DNA of 64,000 bases from RGIG3528 sp045598045 (lineage in GTDB: Bacteria > Bacillota > Clostridia > Lachnospirales > Lachnospiraceae): the NCBI GenBank assembly GCA_045598045.1, contig JAZLLG010000072.1, positions 12,386 through 76,385 on the forward strand. The letters run 5' to 3'. Below are positions 17,283 to 25,922 of the stretch, piece by piece. Both the position numbers and the translations under genes were made by a program. A model generated the notes under the pieces. It did no database searches, was not told the origin of the DNA, and saw only the letters and a list, made by a program, of their open reading frames with translations. Position 1 is the first letter of the stretch. Each line of letters begins with the position of its first letter.

Positions 17283-18244
17283 TGAGTATAGTCAATTATC
17301 TCCTTTCGGCTTTTTCAATAGGAATCATTTTCCTTCTTGGAGCAACCGGTGAAATAATCACCGAAAAGGTCGGACACCTGAATCTTGGTATCCCCGGCGT
17401 TATGAGTGTGGGCGCAGCGGGCGGATGTGTCGCATTACAGGCGATGTATCAGTACAGGGATACGCTTCCGGGATGGTTTATCGTTACGGTGGCGCTCCTT
17501 GCATGCTTCATCTGCGCAGGTCTTATGGGCTTTTTGTACAGCTTCCTTACGGTATCGCTTCATTCAAATCAGAATGTTACGGGTCTTGCGCTTACTACTT
17601 TTGGTGTAGGCATTACGAAATACATGATGTCAAAGCTTGCCAAGATTGGTGCACATGAGTATCTGTACGCGCTTGAATATTTCCGTCAGCCCTTTACAAA
17701 GAGCAATAATTCATTGAAATACTGTGGCATAATGACGTTTTTAGCCTTGATTATTGCAATTGCGGCGTCTGTGATTCTCTACAAAACAAAGGTTGGTCTT
17801 AACCTTCGTGCAGTCGGAGAAAGCGCAGGTACTGCCGATGCAGTCGGCATTAACGTTACAGGCTATAAATACGTGGCGACGATAATCGGCAGCGGCATCG
17901 CAGGCTTTGGCGGTCTCTATTACATTATGGACTACGCCGGCAGCCAGGAAGCGTACCTCTCCATTGAAGCACTTGGATGGCTTTCTGTTGCGCTTGTTAT
18001 CTTCGCATTGTGGAAGCCGCTTATCTGTATTCTCGGATCCTTTGTGTTCGGCCTTTTATTTATAGCAAACGCTTATGCGTCCAGCATTCTCGGCATCACG
18101 CTTCCTATGACGCTGACACCTGTGCTTAAGCTTCTGCCTTACGTTGCAACAGTCGTTATTCTTGTTCTTACAAGTATAAGAAAACGCCGTGAAAATCAGC
18201 CTCCGGCAGGGCTTGGAATAACTTATTTCAGAGAGGAAAGATAA
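17282..18244 (+). CDS. Nucleoside ABC transporter permease 2 (NupQ-like)
   Basis: A membrane protein of 320 residues with about nine helices, of the same BPD_transp_2 family as its neighbour. Near residue 20 it has TGEIITEKVGHLNLGIPGVM, where the second permease of these systems has ERSGVVNIGLEGMM-like sequence, and near residue 176 the coupling loop LRAVGESAGTADAVGINV. It starts within the stop of permease 1 (TAATG). The C-terminus is basic and cytoplasmic (SIRKRRENQ). It completes the transporter for purine nucleosides inferred from the neighbours. Confidence 0.9.
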   Translation: MSIVNYLLSAFSIGIIFLLGATGEIITEKVGHLNLGIPGVMSVGAAGGCVALQAMYQYRDTLPGWFIVTVALLACFICAGLMGFLYSFLTVSLHSNQNVTGLALTTFGVGITKYMMSKLAKIGAHEYLYALEYFRQPFTKSNNSLKYCGIMTFLALIIAIAASVILYKTKVGLNLRAVGESAGTADAVGINVTGYKYVATIIGSGIAGFGGLYYIMDYAGSQEAYLSIEALGWLSVALVIFALWKPLICILGSFVFGLLFIANAYASSILGITLPMTLTPVLKLLPYVATVVILVLTSIRKRRENQPPAGLGITYFREER

Positions 18245-18245
18245 T

Positions 18246-18824
18246 ATGAAACTTCTTGAGCAGCAAATCAGGGAACACGGCATAGTTCGCGAGGGCAATA
18301 TCCTTAAGGTTGATATGTTCCTGAATCATCAGATGGATGTTAAGCTCTTTTACGAGATGGGCAAAGAATGGAAGAAGCTTTTCAAGGAAAAGAACATTAC
18401 GAAGATTCTTACAATCGAAGCTTCCGGTATCGGTATTGCCTGCGTTGCGGCTTTGAGCTTTGACAATGTTCCGGTTGTATTTGCAAAAAAGAGCCAGGGA
18501 CTGAATATGGATTCAAGTGTATATTCCACAAAAGTCAACAGCTTTACGAAAAAGAAAACTTATGATGTTACTGTTTCAAAGAAGTATCTCTCTTCTGAGG
18601 ACCATGTTTTGATTATCGATGATTTCCTTGCAAACGGCTGTGCCGTCAAAGGACTTATGGATATTATCAGGCAGGCCGGTGCCACTCTTGAAGGAGTTGG
18701 TATAGCTATAGAAAAGGGCTTTCAGGAAGGCGGACAGGAACTCAGAGACGAAGGCATTCAGGTTGAAAGTCTTGCAATTGTTGACGCTATGGACCCGGAA
18801 ACAGGAAAGATTACATTCAGATAA
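18246..18824 (+). CDS. xpt: Xanthine phosphoribosyltransferase
   Basis: A protein of 192 residues, the usual length for Xpt. It converts xanthine (and more weakly guanine) plus PRPP to XMP/GMP. The start MKLLEQQIREHGIVREGNIL and the FLNHQMD segment are typical of Xpt, and the PRPP-binding motif VLIIDDFLANGCA occupies residues 121-133 with the acidic pair D125-D126. The IEASGIGIA segment near residue 60 is the other conserved loop. It is the last gene of the nucleoside transport operon, so imported purines are salvaged directly. In Bacillus xpt is usually under a guanine riboswitch; none is seen here in the operon leader. Confidence 0.95.
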   Translation: MKLLEQQIREHGIVREGNILKVDMFLNHQMDVKLFYEMGKEWKKLFKEKNITKILTIEASGIGIACVAALSFDNVPVVFAKKSQGLNMDSSVYSTKVNSFTKKKTYDVTVSKKYLSSEDHVLIIDDFLANGCAVKGLMDIIRQAGATLEGVGIAIEKGFQEGGQELRDEGIQVESLAIVDAMDPETGKITFR

Positions 18825-18868
18825 ATTTTACTGTATTTAAGTGATTTAATTAAAAATTAGCAATGTTT

Positions 18869-18923
18869 AACTTGCACTTATGCTAAAATTAGGGTAAATT
18901 TAGCAAAAAGTGCAAGTTTTTTT
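18869..18923 (+). terminator. Long terminator hairpin enclosing an operator
   Basis: AACTTGCACTT (18869-18879) is exactly complementary to AAGTGCAAGTT (18908-18918), and TGCTAAA (18881-18887) to TTTAGCA (18899-18905). A run of seven T ends at 18923. It terminates the xpt operon. Because the LacI gene promoter lies inside it, the same DNA is also an operator region. Confidence 0.8.
18872..18904 (+). promoter_or_regulatory. Promoter and operator of the LacI regulator gene
   Basis: TTGCAC (18872-18877) and TAAATT (18895-18900) with a 17-bp spacer. Between and over the -10 box lies GCTAAAATTA at 18882-18891 and TAAATTTAGC at 18895-18904, an inverted repeat. The same sequence, one base shorter in the centre, occurs at 26927-26948 upstream of the mannan operon. 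Autorepression by the LacI protein is inferred. Confidence 0.65.
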
Positions 18924-18937
18924 GAGGTGAAAACATT

Positions 18938-19936
18938 ATGGCTAAAAAAGTGAAAATGGCGGATATAGCGGAAAGGCTGGGAATCAGTATAGTAACGGTT
19001 TCAAAGGCACTCGCGGGCCAGAAGGGCGTGAGCGATGAACTGAAAACGAAGATTATCAGCCTTGCATCGGAACTGGGCTATGAAAAGCCGGGAGACAAAA
19101 GTGAATCGTCAAAAAGCTATAACATCGGAGTAATTGTGCCGGAAGGATACATTACGAAATATGAGACGTTTTATTGGGAACTCTATCAGGAGATAAATAC
19201 TGCGGCTGCACAGAACAACAGCTTTGTTCTCCTTGAGGTTGTTTCTTATGAAGATGAAAACAATAACCTCCCGCCGAAGCTTCTTAAAGAAAATAAGGTT
19301 AATGCGCTGATAGTTATGGGAGGAATCAAGACCGATTACCTTAAAATGATAAAAGCACATTATTCCACACCTCTTGTATTTCTTGATTTTTATGATTCAG
19401 AGGTCAAAGAGGATTCGGTTATTTCAAACAGCTTTTACGGGACCTATTCCATAACGAATTATCTGATAGACAAAGGACTTAAAAAGATTGCTTATGTCGG
19501 CACCGTCCTGGCAACAAAATCCATTACCGACCGATACTTCGGCTATCTTAAGGCGCTGACGGAAAACGGAATTGCCGTTAGGGAAGACTGGATTATTCCG
19601 GACAGAAATCTGGACAGACTTCAGTTTGTGGAAGTTCCTCTTCCGGAGGAGATGCCCGAGGCATTTGTATGTAACTGTGATATGACTGCCTCGTATCTTA
19701 TAGATACTCTTTCAAAAAAAGGACTGCGTGTGCCGGAGGATGTTAAGGTTACGGGCTTTGATGATTTTATTCACCCGGGAGTATGTCCTGTGCAGCTTAC
19801 CACTTATTCCGTAAACATGGAAGGAATGGCTGAATCGGCAATCAGAAACTGTTTAAGGAAGCTTAACGGTATAGAAACAAACAAGGGCCTTCATCTTATT
19901 GAGGGTAAATTAATTATCAGGGAGAGCACTCTATGA
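18938..19936 (+). CDS. LacI-family transcriptional regulator
   Basis: A protein of 332 residues. Residues 7-30 form the LacI helix-turn-helix (MADIAERLGISIVTVSKALA, with the hinge region after residue 45). Residues 60-332 are a periplasmic-binding-protein-like ligand domain with FVCNCDMTASYLIDTL and VKVTGFDDF in the expected places. It is translated with the GH36 gene (ATGA overlap), so it senses a sugar linked to alpha-galactoside or mannan use. The inverted repeat in its own promoter is repeated before the mannan operon at 26.9 kb, suggesting it controls both. The effector is unknown; a galactosylated or plain mannooligosaccharide is a reasonable guess. Confidence 0.92.
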   Translation: MAKKVKMADIAERLGISIVTVSKALAGQKGVSDELKTKIISLASELGYEKPGDKSESSKSYNIGVIVPEGYITKYETFYWELYQEINTAAAQNNSFVLLEVVSYEDENNNLPPKLLKENKVNALIVMGGIKTDYLKMIKAHYSTPLVFLDFYDSEVKEDSVISNSFYGTYSITNYLIDKGLKKIAYVGTVLATKSITDRYFGYLKALTENGIAVREDWIIPDRNLDRLQFVEVPLPEEMPEAFVCNCDMTASYLIDTLSKKGLRVPEDVKVTGFDDFIHPGVCPVQLTTYSVNMEGMAESAIRNCLRKLNGIETNKGLHLIEGKLIIRESTL

Positions 19937-22164
19937 ACATCAAATATTTGGAAGAAAGCAGACTTTTTAAGATGGATACCGAATCAACCAGCTATGTCAT
20001 CGGCCTTGCAGACAGTGAAGGCTTTGTAGGACATGCCTATTATGGAGAAATGCTCCCCGATGAGGATGTGAGCTATCTCCTTCGCATTTTTGAGGGACCT
20101 CTTACTCCTGAAAAAAATGAACGCGACAGGCTGAGTTTTTATGACAGCTTTCCTTTTGAGTATCCTACGCACGGCATCGGAGATTTCAGAGAATCCGCAC
20201 TTCGCGTTGAGGATGAGGAAGGACATTATTCAAATAAGCTCACATATAAATCCCACGAAATATATAAAGGGAAAAAAGGTCTTCCCGGAATGCCGGCAAC
20301 ATGGGGTGACGAAAAAGATTCTATGTCACTGGAAATTATGACGGAAGACAAGGAAGCAGGAATTGAGGTTACTCTTGTTTATTCCGTTTTTGACGGAATT
20401 GATGCAATAATCCGCAGCACAAAGATAACAAACAAGTCTTCAAAAACGGTTTACCTTACGAAGGCTGCATCTGCATCGCTTGATATGGACAACCGTGATT
20501 TCGATAAAATAAACCTTTACGGAACGTGGGCACGTGAACGACACATAAACAGGGTTCCGGTTGCGTACGGACTTCAGGGTATGTACTCAAAACGTGGTGA
20601 GCCCGGACATCAGGGACATCCATTTACCTGTCTGCTTGAAAAGAATGCAACTCAGACAGCCGGCGAAGTTTATGGTATGGATCTTATTTATTCGGGTAAT
20701 TTCCGTACGGTTACGGATCGAAATCAGTTTGACAGTGTTCGACTTGTGACCGGAATCAACCCTGAAGACTTCAGATGGACACTTAACGACGGTGAAACGT
20801 TTGTAACACCCGAAGCCGTGCTTGTGTATTCAAACGAAGGCATAGGCGGAATGAGTCGTACGTTCCACGATCTTTACAGAGAGCATCTTATCCGTGGCTT
20901 TTATCGTGACAAAAAACGTCCCATTCTTATTAATAACTGGGAGGCAACATATTTTAATTTTGACGAGAAAAAGCTTATTGCCATCGCAGACGAAGCTTCA
21001 AAGCTTGGCATTGAAATGCTTGTTATGGATGATGGATGGTTTGGAAATCGTTCTGATGACAATTCGTCTCTCGGAGACTGGTTCGTCAATGAAGATAAGC
21101 TTAAAGGCGGGCTTAAGTTCCTTGTGGATGAAGTAAATAAACGTGGTATGAAGTTCGGTATCTGGTTTGAACCTGAAATGATCAGCCCTGTTTCAAAGCT
21201 GTATGAACAGCACCCGGAGTGGGCAATCCATGTGCCCGGAAGAAAGCCCGGGCTTGCACGAAACCAGATGGTGCTTGATTACACGCGTGAAGACGTTCGC
21301 GACTATGTTTACGGCATGATGAAAAAGGTACTTGAAAGTGCCAACATTGAGTATGTTAAGTGGGACATGAACAGACCGCTTTCCGATATAGGAAGTGCGG
21401 AGCTGCCTTCAGGACGACTTGGTGAATTTATGCACAGATATACGCTCGGAGTATATTCTGTTATGGAACGACTTGTATCTGATTTCCCGAAGCTCCTTCT
21501 TGAAAACTGCTCTGGTGGTGGCGCAAGATTTGATGCCGGAATGCTTTATTACGGCCCGCAAATCTGGTGCTCGGATGATGCCGATGCAATTGAACGACTT
21601 GTAATCCAGGAAGGTACTGAACTTATCTATCCGCTTTCAGCTATGGGAGCACATGTATCCGACTGCCCGAACCATATTGTGGGAAGAATGACTCCGTTTA
21701 AAACGCGTGGGCACGTGGCTTTGGCCGGAACATTCGGATATGAGCTTGATGTAACGCGTATACCTGAAGAAGACAGGAAAATGATTCCGGAACAGATTAA
21801 GATGTACCATAAGTACAACGATCTCGTCAGAACGGGTGATTACTATCGAATTGCATCCTATTCCGAAAACGGTAAATTTGATTGCTGGCAGGTCGTTTCA
21901 AAGGAGAAGACAGAGGCACTTGTGACATGCGTTCTTGCAAAACGCAGCCCGAATACGAGAAGCAGAAACATTAAATTACAGGGGCTTTCGGTTGAAAAGC
22001 AGTACCGCCTTTTGAACGAAGACGGAAGTGATTATGTAAACGGAATGGCAGAAGCCGGAAATTCACGTACCTATTCCGGCGCGACACTTATGAACGCGGG
22101 AATCAACATTTGCGAAGCGTGGGGAGACAATCAGTCCATGCTTATATACGTTAAGGAAATTTGA
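19933..22164 (+). CDS. GH36 alpha-galactosidase
   Basis: A protein of 743 residues without a signal peptide, so cytoplasmic; the length fits the tetrameric GH36 group I enzymes. The beta-sandwich N-terminal domain is followed by the TIM barrel, with MLVMDDGWFG near residue 364. The nucleophile is D478 in YVKWDMNR, and the acid/base D548 in CSDDADAIER; both sit at the positions known for Geobacillus GH36 enzymes. CSGGGARFD (near residue 525) is the substrate-binding motif. It removes alpha-1,6-galactose from raffinose-type sugars or galactomannan oligosaccharides. Its coupling to the LacI gene and the shared operator with the mannan operon favour the latter. Confidence 0.95.
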   Translation: MNIKYLEESRLFKMDTESTSYVIGLADSEGFVGHAYYGEMLPDEDVSYLLRIFEGPLTPEKNERDRLSFYDSFPFEYPTHGIGDFRESALRVEDEEGHYSNKLTYKSHEIYKGKKGLPGMPATWGDEKDSMSLEIMTEDKEAGIEVTLVYSVFDGIDAIIRSTKITNKSSKTVYLTKAASASLDMDNRDFDKINLYGTWARERHINRVPVAYGLQGMYSKRGEPGHQGHPFTCLLEKNATQTAGEVYGMDLIYSGNFRTVTDRNQFDSVRLVTGINPEDFRWTLNDGETFVTPEAVLVYSNEGIGGMSRTFHDLYREHLIRGFYRDKKRPILINNWEATYFNFDEKKLIAIADEASKLGIEMLVMDDGWFGNRSDDNSSLGDWFVNEDKLKGGLKFLVDEVNKRGMKFGIWFEPEMISPVSKLYEQHPEWAIHVPGRKPGLARNQMVLDYTREDVRDYVYGMMKKVLESANIEYVKWDMNRPLSDIGSAELPSGRLGEFMHRYTLGVYSVMERLVSDFPKLLLENCSGGGARFDAGMLYYGPQIWCSDDADAIERLVIQEGTELIYPLSAMGAHVSDCPNHIVGRMTPFKTRGHVALAGTFGYELDVTRIPEEDRKMIPEQIKMYHKYNDLVRTGDYYRIASYSENGKFDCWQVVSKEKTEALVTCVLAKRSPNTRSRNIKLQGLSVEKQYRLLNEDGSDYVNGMAEAGNSRTYSGATLMNAGINICEAWGDNQSMLIYVKEI

Positions 22165-22178
22165 TGAGAGGGTAAATT

Positions 22179-22670
22179 ATGCGCTTTACATATTGTCCGC
22201 ACTGCGGGTCAAAACTTATCGGAAAGGAAATCGGGGACGAAGGAATAATTCCTTTCTGCGAATCATGCAACATTCCACTTTGGGATATGTTCACAACAAG
22301 CATCATTACAGCGGTTATTAACGAATATAACGAAATAGCTTTGCTTAGACAGAATTACGTTTCTACAACGAACTATGTCTGCGTCGCAGGCGTAATGAAG
22401 CTTGGTGAGTCTGCGGAAGAGACAGTCATCCGCGAGGTAAAGGAAGAAATTTCCCAGGATGTGGAAAAGCTGGAGTTTATCAGCAGTTACCCGTATGCTA
22501 AAAAAGAAATGCTGATGCTCGGATATAAGTCTTATGTTAAAAAGAAGGATTTTGATCTTTCGGGTGAGGTGGATTCTGCGGAGTGGGTTCCGCTTGAAAA
22601 AGCATTGTCACTTCTCAGAGAAGGCGGAATCGCCTGGCAGCTTGTAAAAACCATTATTGAAAGACAATAA
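22179..22670 (+). CDS. Nudix hydrolase with zinc ribbon
   Basis: A protein of 163 residues. The N-terminus carries two CxxC pairs (CPHCGSK at 6-12 and CESCN near 29), a zinc ribbon like that of NudC-type NADH pyrophosphatases. The Nudix box runs from about residue 65: GVMKLGE, seven residues, then REVKEEIS, matching GX5EX7REUXEE apart from the final residues. The enzyme should hydrolyse a nucleoside diphosphate linked to another group. It is much shorter than NudC (about 260 residues), which lacks nothing here but the N-terminal domain. Fourteen bp separate it from the GH36 gene, so it is in the LacI-GH36 operon. The link to sugar use is unclear. Confidence 0.88.
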   Translation: MRFTYCPHCGSKLIGKEIGDEGIIPFCESCNIPLWDMFTTSIITAVINEYNEIALLRQNYVSTTNYVCVAGVMKLGESAEETVIREVKEEISQDVEKLEFISSYPYAKKEMLMLGYKSYVKKKDFDLSGEVDSAEWVPLEKALSLLREGGIAWQLVKTIIERQ

Positions 22671-22700
22671 ATACGTGAACACAAAGAACTTACTGAATGA

Positions 22701-22730
22701 AAAGACGTCCGTTTTTGCGGACGTCTTTTA
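22701..22730. terminator. Bidirectional terminator between convergent operons
   Basis: AAAGACGTCCG (22701-22711) pairs perfectly with CGGACGTCTTT (22718-22728). It has T runs when read in either direction and lies between the Nudix gene and the minus-strand isomerase gene. Confidence 0.9.
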
Positions 22731-22740
22731 CGTTTTATTT

Positions 22741-23595
22741 TTAAAGAATGCCTGAAAGAGCATTATAAGCCAGCTCGAAGGCTTCAAAACCGCTGAGCTT
22801 CTTACCGTCTGTCAACAGCGTCTTTTTGTCTGTACCTTCCAACGAAGCAAATCCTCTGAAATCAGATAAGTGCGGTTCAAGGGAAAGATAACCGTTAAAT
22901 CCGGAATGGTTCAAATCCTTCAGGATTTCTTTCACATTACCGTCGCCTGTGCCGGCGGGAACAACAGCACCGTTTTCCCATATGGCATCTTTAACGTGGA
23001 TATAAGCTATGTACGGTTTTAACAGCTTATAGCCTTCCAACGTATTGTCCCGAACCTGAACAAAATTGGCAAAATCAAATATGGCTTTGAAGTGCTTCCC
23101 GTGGAAGGCGTCCAGTATTTTCTTACAGTCGATTGCTTTTTCGCCGTAAATGCCCTTTTCGTTTTCATGCAGAAGAACAACATCATTAGCTTTTGCGTAG
23201 TCATAGAATCTTCCAAGCCTTTCGAAAACTTCGTTTTCAAACTCTTTAAGAGGCCTGTCTTTTGGAATGTAAAAACTGAAAATGCGGATGTTTTCTGTTT
23301 CCATCAGGTGGGCTATCTCTACAGCTCTTTTAAAGCTTTCGAAATGAGGTTCAAAATCTTCCGTGATTCCGATTTTTCCTAATGGAGAACCTAGTGCGGA
23401 AAGTGAGATTCCGTTTTCATCAAGATATTTTTTTATTTGCATTACTTTTTCGGTGGTGTGAAAAATGAGATTATTACCATCCACACCACGCATTTCGATA
23501 TGTGATATTCCAAGCTTTTTTACCGAGGCAACCTGAACTTCAAGTTCGTTTGCAATCTCGTCGGCAAAACCTGTTATTCTGTCTTTTATACTCAT
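22741..23595 (-). CDS. Sugar phosphate isomerase/epimerase-like TIM barrel
   Basis: A protein of 284 residues from the ATG at 23595, which has GAGGTG upstream; a GTG three codons earlier is less likely. It belongs to the AP endonuclease 2 / xylose isomerase-like TIM-barrel superfamily. Metal-ligand residues are visible in HIEMRG (near residue 32), VLLHENEKGIYG (near 141), AIFDFANF (near 170), YIHVKDA (near 201) and SLEPHLSDF (near 237). It lies downstream of two Gfo/Idh/MocA oxidoreductases, a pairing known from inositol, keto-sugar and C-glycoside breakdown. It probably isomerises or eliminates on a keto-sugar made by those enzymes. The exact substrate cannot be told. Confidence 0.85.
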   Translation of the reverse strand: MSIKDRITGFADEIANELEVQVASVKKLGISHIEMRGVDGNNLIFHTTEKVMQIKKYLDENGISLSALGSPLGKIGITEDFEPHFESFKRAVEIAHLMETENIRIFSFYIPKDRPLKEFENEVFERLGRFYDYAKANDVVLLHENEKGIYGEKAIDCKKILDAFHGKHFKAIFDFANFVQVRDNTLEGYKLLKPYIAYIHVKDAIWENGAVVPAGTGDGNVKEILKDLNHSGFNGYLSLEPHLSDFRGFASLEGTDKKTLLTDGKKLSGFEAFELAYNALSGIL

Positions 23596-23618
23596 TACTT
23601 GCACCTCATGCTGTTTTA

Positions 23619-24773
23619 TTAATATGTTCCGGCAGTGTCAAAAACGATGCCGGTATCCTGCTTTGCTTTGGAAGTTGCCCGTCGCTTATTAAGCTCCGAA
23701 AGAAAGAGGTCTTCATCAAAGGGAATGGTTACTGTTTCGTTTAGCCAGGAGGAAAGATACATTGCATTGGAGAGCGTCAACCCACGGATGCCTTCCATGC
23801 CGGAGGCAACCAATGGGTCACCGTAAAGAATATGATTTGCAAATGCTTTGAGAACACCGATATGTTGTTCATTCATACCATCGGTTTCCACCTGGATTTC
23901 GGTTGCCTCGGGAGCCTTAAAGCCTTCTTTTTCGGTCATGCAATGGAGCCTTTCGTTTTTGTCGAGCTTGTAGAACGTTAGTTTTCCGTATTCACAGATG
24001 ATTTTGCCCATTTCAAAGGTCAGTTCGAGACGATTTGTGCCGGGGGCATCGGCAGTGGTGGTGACAAAAACTCCCGTGGCGCCGTTTTCGAATTCCATAT
24101 AGGCGGTTACATCGTCTTCAACTTCGATGTTGTGCCATTTGGCTTCATGGCAGAAGGCACGGACTTTAACTGGTAGTCCGCAAAGCCATTGTAACAGATC
24201 GAGCTGATGCGGACACTGATTTAAAAGAACGCCGCCTCCTTCACCATCCCATGTTGCTTTCCAGCCGGCAGCGTCATAGTAGCTTTGATTGCGGTACCAG
24301 TCCGTAATAATCCAATTCATTCTTTTCATCCGGCCCAGTTCGCCGCTTTCAATCATTTCATGAAGCTTACGATAGGTGCAGTTGGTACGCTGATTAAACA
24401 TAATGGCAAAGGTTTTGTCTGATTTTTCTGCCATGGCATTCATTTCACGAACTTGCTTTGTGTAAACACCTGCAGGTTTTTCGCTGAGTGCGTGTACACC
24501 GTGCTCGAGGGCGTAGATAACATACTCGGGGTGAAAATAATGCGGGGTGGCTATCAAAACCGCATCGCACATTCCGGAGTCAATGAGCTCTTTGCCATCT
24601 GAAAAAACCGCAACGTTCTCCGGGAGATTTTGCCTTGCCCAATCAAGTCTTGACTGCCTTATGTCTGCTACCGCTGAAATGATCATATTCGGGACATTTC
24701 CCTGTATAATACTCTGAACGTGGTTGGTGCCCATACCTCCGATTCCGATAACACCCAATCGTACCTGTTTCAT
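23619..24773 (-). CDS. Gfo/Idh/MocA-family oxidoreductase
   Basis: A protein of 384 residues. The N-terminal Rossmann fold has GVIGIGGMGTNH at residues 7-18. VLIATPHYFHPEYV near residue 72 and EKPAGVYTKQV near 97 are the family signatures, the latter with the catalytic lysine. MIFNQRTNCTYRKL and GWKATWDGEGGGVLLNQCPHQLDLLQWL lead into the C-terminal beta domain with a catalytic His in NQCPHQLD (shown in parts). The NAD(P)-dependent enzyme oxidises or reduces a sugar or polyol. It overlaps the next upstream oxidoreductase gene by a TAATG junction, and the two may act in sequence on one substrate. Confidence 0.92.
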   Translation of the reverse strand: MKQVRLGVIGIGGMGTNHVQSIIQGNVPNMIISAVADIRQSRLDWARQNLPENVAVFSDGKELIDSGMCDAVLIATPHYFHPEYVIYALEHGVHALSEKPAGVYTKQVREMNAMAEKSDKTFAIMFNQRTNCTYRKLHEMIESGELGRMKRMNWIITDWYRNQSYYDAAGWKATWDGEGGGVLLNQCPHQLDLLQWLCGLPVKVRAFCHEAKWHNIEVEDDVTAYMEFENGATGVFVTTTADAPGTNRLELTFEMGKIICEYGKLTFYKLDKNERLHCMTEKEGFKAPEATEIQVETDGMNEQHIGVLKAFANHILYGDPLVASGMEGIRGLTLSNAMYLSSWLNETVTIPFDEDLFLSELNKRRATSKAKQDTGIVFDTAGTY

Positions 24774-25789
24774 TACTGATTCCTCTCTTTCCCGTTTTCT
24801 CTTGCACTGTCATATATTCGCATTGTTGTGTACAGCGTGTTGCGGACGCCGTTACAATCATTCCTGAAGTCTTGTCCGGTTTGCAGACATGAGTAAAAGT
24901 CTTTTATACATGACACATGCCCGTTGCCCCAATAGCTTTTTCCGATTCCCTTTTCGGTGGATTCACATAGAAGGCTTTTTGGTGGAAAATCTTTTTCCTG
25001 CACTTGAATCATATTGCCTGTTAAGGTTGCGCGACCATTCTCAAAGGTAAGCTCCAAAATTGTCGGCGCGTCTGTTATATAGGCTGTTGTTGCATAAAAG
25101 CATGCACGTTTTCCATTATCGAACGTCATCCAGGCTTCGATGGTATCCTCAACCTCAGCAACGCTTTTTAAATGATGATTTTGCATTGATGCTTCAACTG
25201 TTTGCGGAGCCCCGAGATATCTGAGGAGCAGATCCAAAGAGTGAATTGCCTGATTAATAAGGGCTCCGCCGCCTTCTTTTTCAAGGCTTCCGTGCCAATC
25301 ATCGGAATAGTACCGGGCGTCTCGTTTCCATGTTACAAAAGCTCTTGCTCCGATAACTTCGCCAAGATGTTTCTGCACTACGATACGGTCAAGCTCGAGT
25401 GTTGAAGGATTGTACCTGTTTTGAAAACAGAAACCTATGCGGCCTTTTGAGTTCGAAGCAATTGAATACAAGGAGTCAAATTCCTCTTTTGAAATGGCAG
25501 GCGGCTTTTCTATAAAAACCGATATGTTACGTTTGAGCGCTTCAATGGCCATCGGCACGTGTAAATAATGCGGTGTGCATATATGAACCACATCCGGCTT
25601 TACGCTTTCCAGCATTTCGATATAATCGCAAAAAACGGCTGCATTACCATCGGTATATTTTACGGACATTGTTTGTGCTTTGTCCCGGTTACAGTCTGAA
25701 AATGCTGCTATTTCCACAGATTCCATATGCTGTAATGCATAGACGTGGACTTGCGCAATATTGCCGCATCCGATAATCCCCACACGCAT
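24773..25789 (-). CDS. Gfo/Idh/MocA-family oxidoreductase
   Basis: A protein of 338 residues, related to its neighbour but clearly diverged. Residues 3-14 carry the nucleotide-binding GIIGCGNIAQVH. VHICTPHYLHVPMA near residue 70 and EKPPAISKEEF near 94 carry the family signature with the catalytic lysine. GGGALINQAIHSLDLLLRYL near 173 holds the catalytic His. It is the first gene of the three-gene minus-strand operon and lies divergent from an AraC regulator. It is probably NAD(P)-dependent and acts on a sugar or sugar acid; the substrate is unknown. Confidence 0.92.
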   Translation of the reverse strand: MRVGIIGCGNIAQVHVYALQHMESVEIAAFSDCNRDKAQTMSVKYTDGNAAVFCDYIEMLESVKPDVVHICTPHYLHVPMAIEALKRNISVFIEKPPAISKEEFDSLYSIASNSKGRIGFCFQNRYNPSTLELDRIVVQKHLGEVIGARAFVTWKRDARYYSDDWHGSLEKEGGGALINQAIHSLDLLLRYLGAPQTVEASMQNHHLKSVAEVEDTIEAWMTFDNGKRACFYATTAYITDAPTILELTFENGRATLTGNMIQVQEKDFPPKSLLCESTEKGIGKSYWGNGHVSCIKDFYSCLQTGQDFRNDCNGVRNTLYTTMRIYDSARENGKERNQ

Positions 25790-25809
25790 AAAGTGCTCTC
25801 CTTCAAAGA

Positions 25810-25842
25810 TGTAAAATACTTTGTATCAATATTGTAAAATAC
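25810..25842. promoter_or_regulatory. Direct-repeat operator in the AraC-oxidoreductase intergenic region
   Basis: TGTAAAATAC occurs twice in the same orientation, at 25810-25819 and 25833-25842, a period of 23 bp. Direct repeats about two helical turns apart are typical AraC-family binding sites. They lie close to the start of the minus-strand operon, so this is likely the site where the divergent AraC protein acts. Confidence 0.6.
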
Positions 25843-25922
25843 AAAAAGAAATTATAATATGTACATATAATACTGAAAATATGTAATTTAACGACCATAT
25901 CTTGAAAGGAAAAAGAGTCAGG

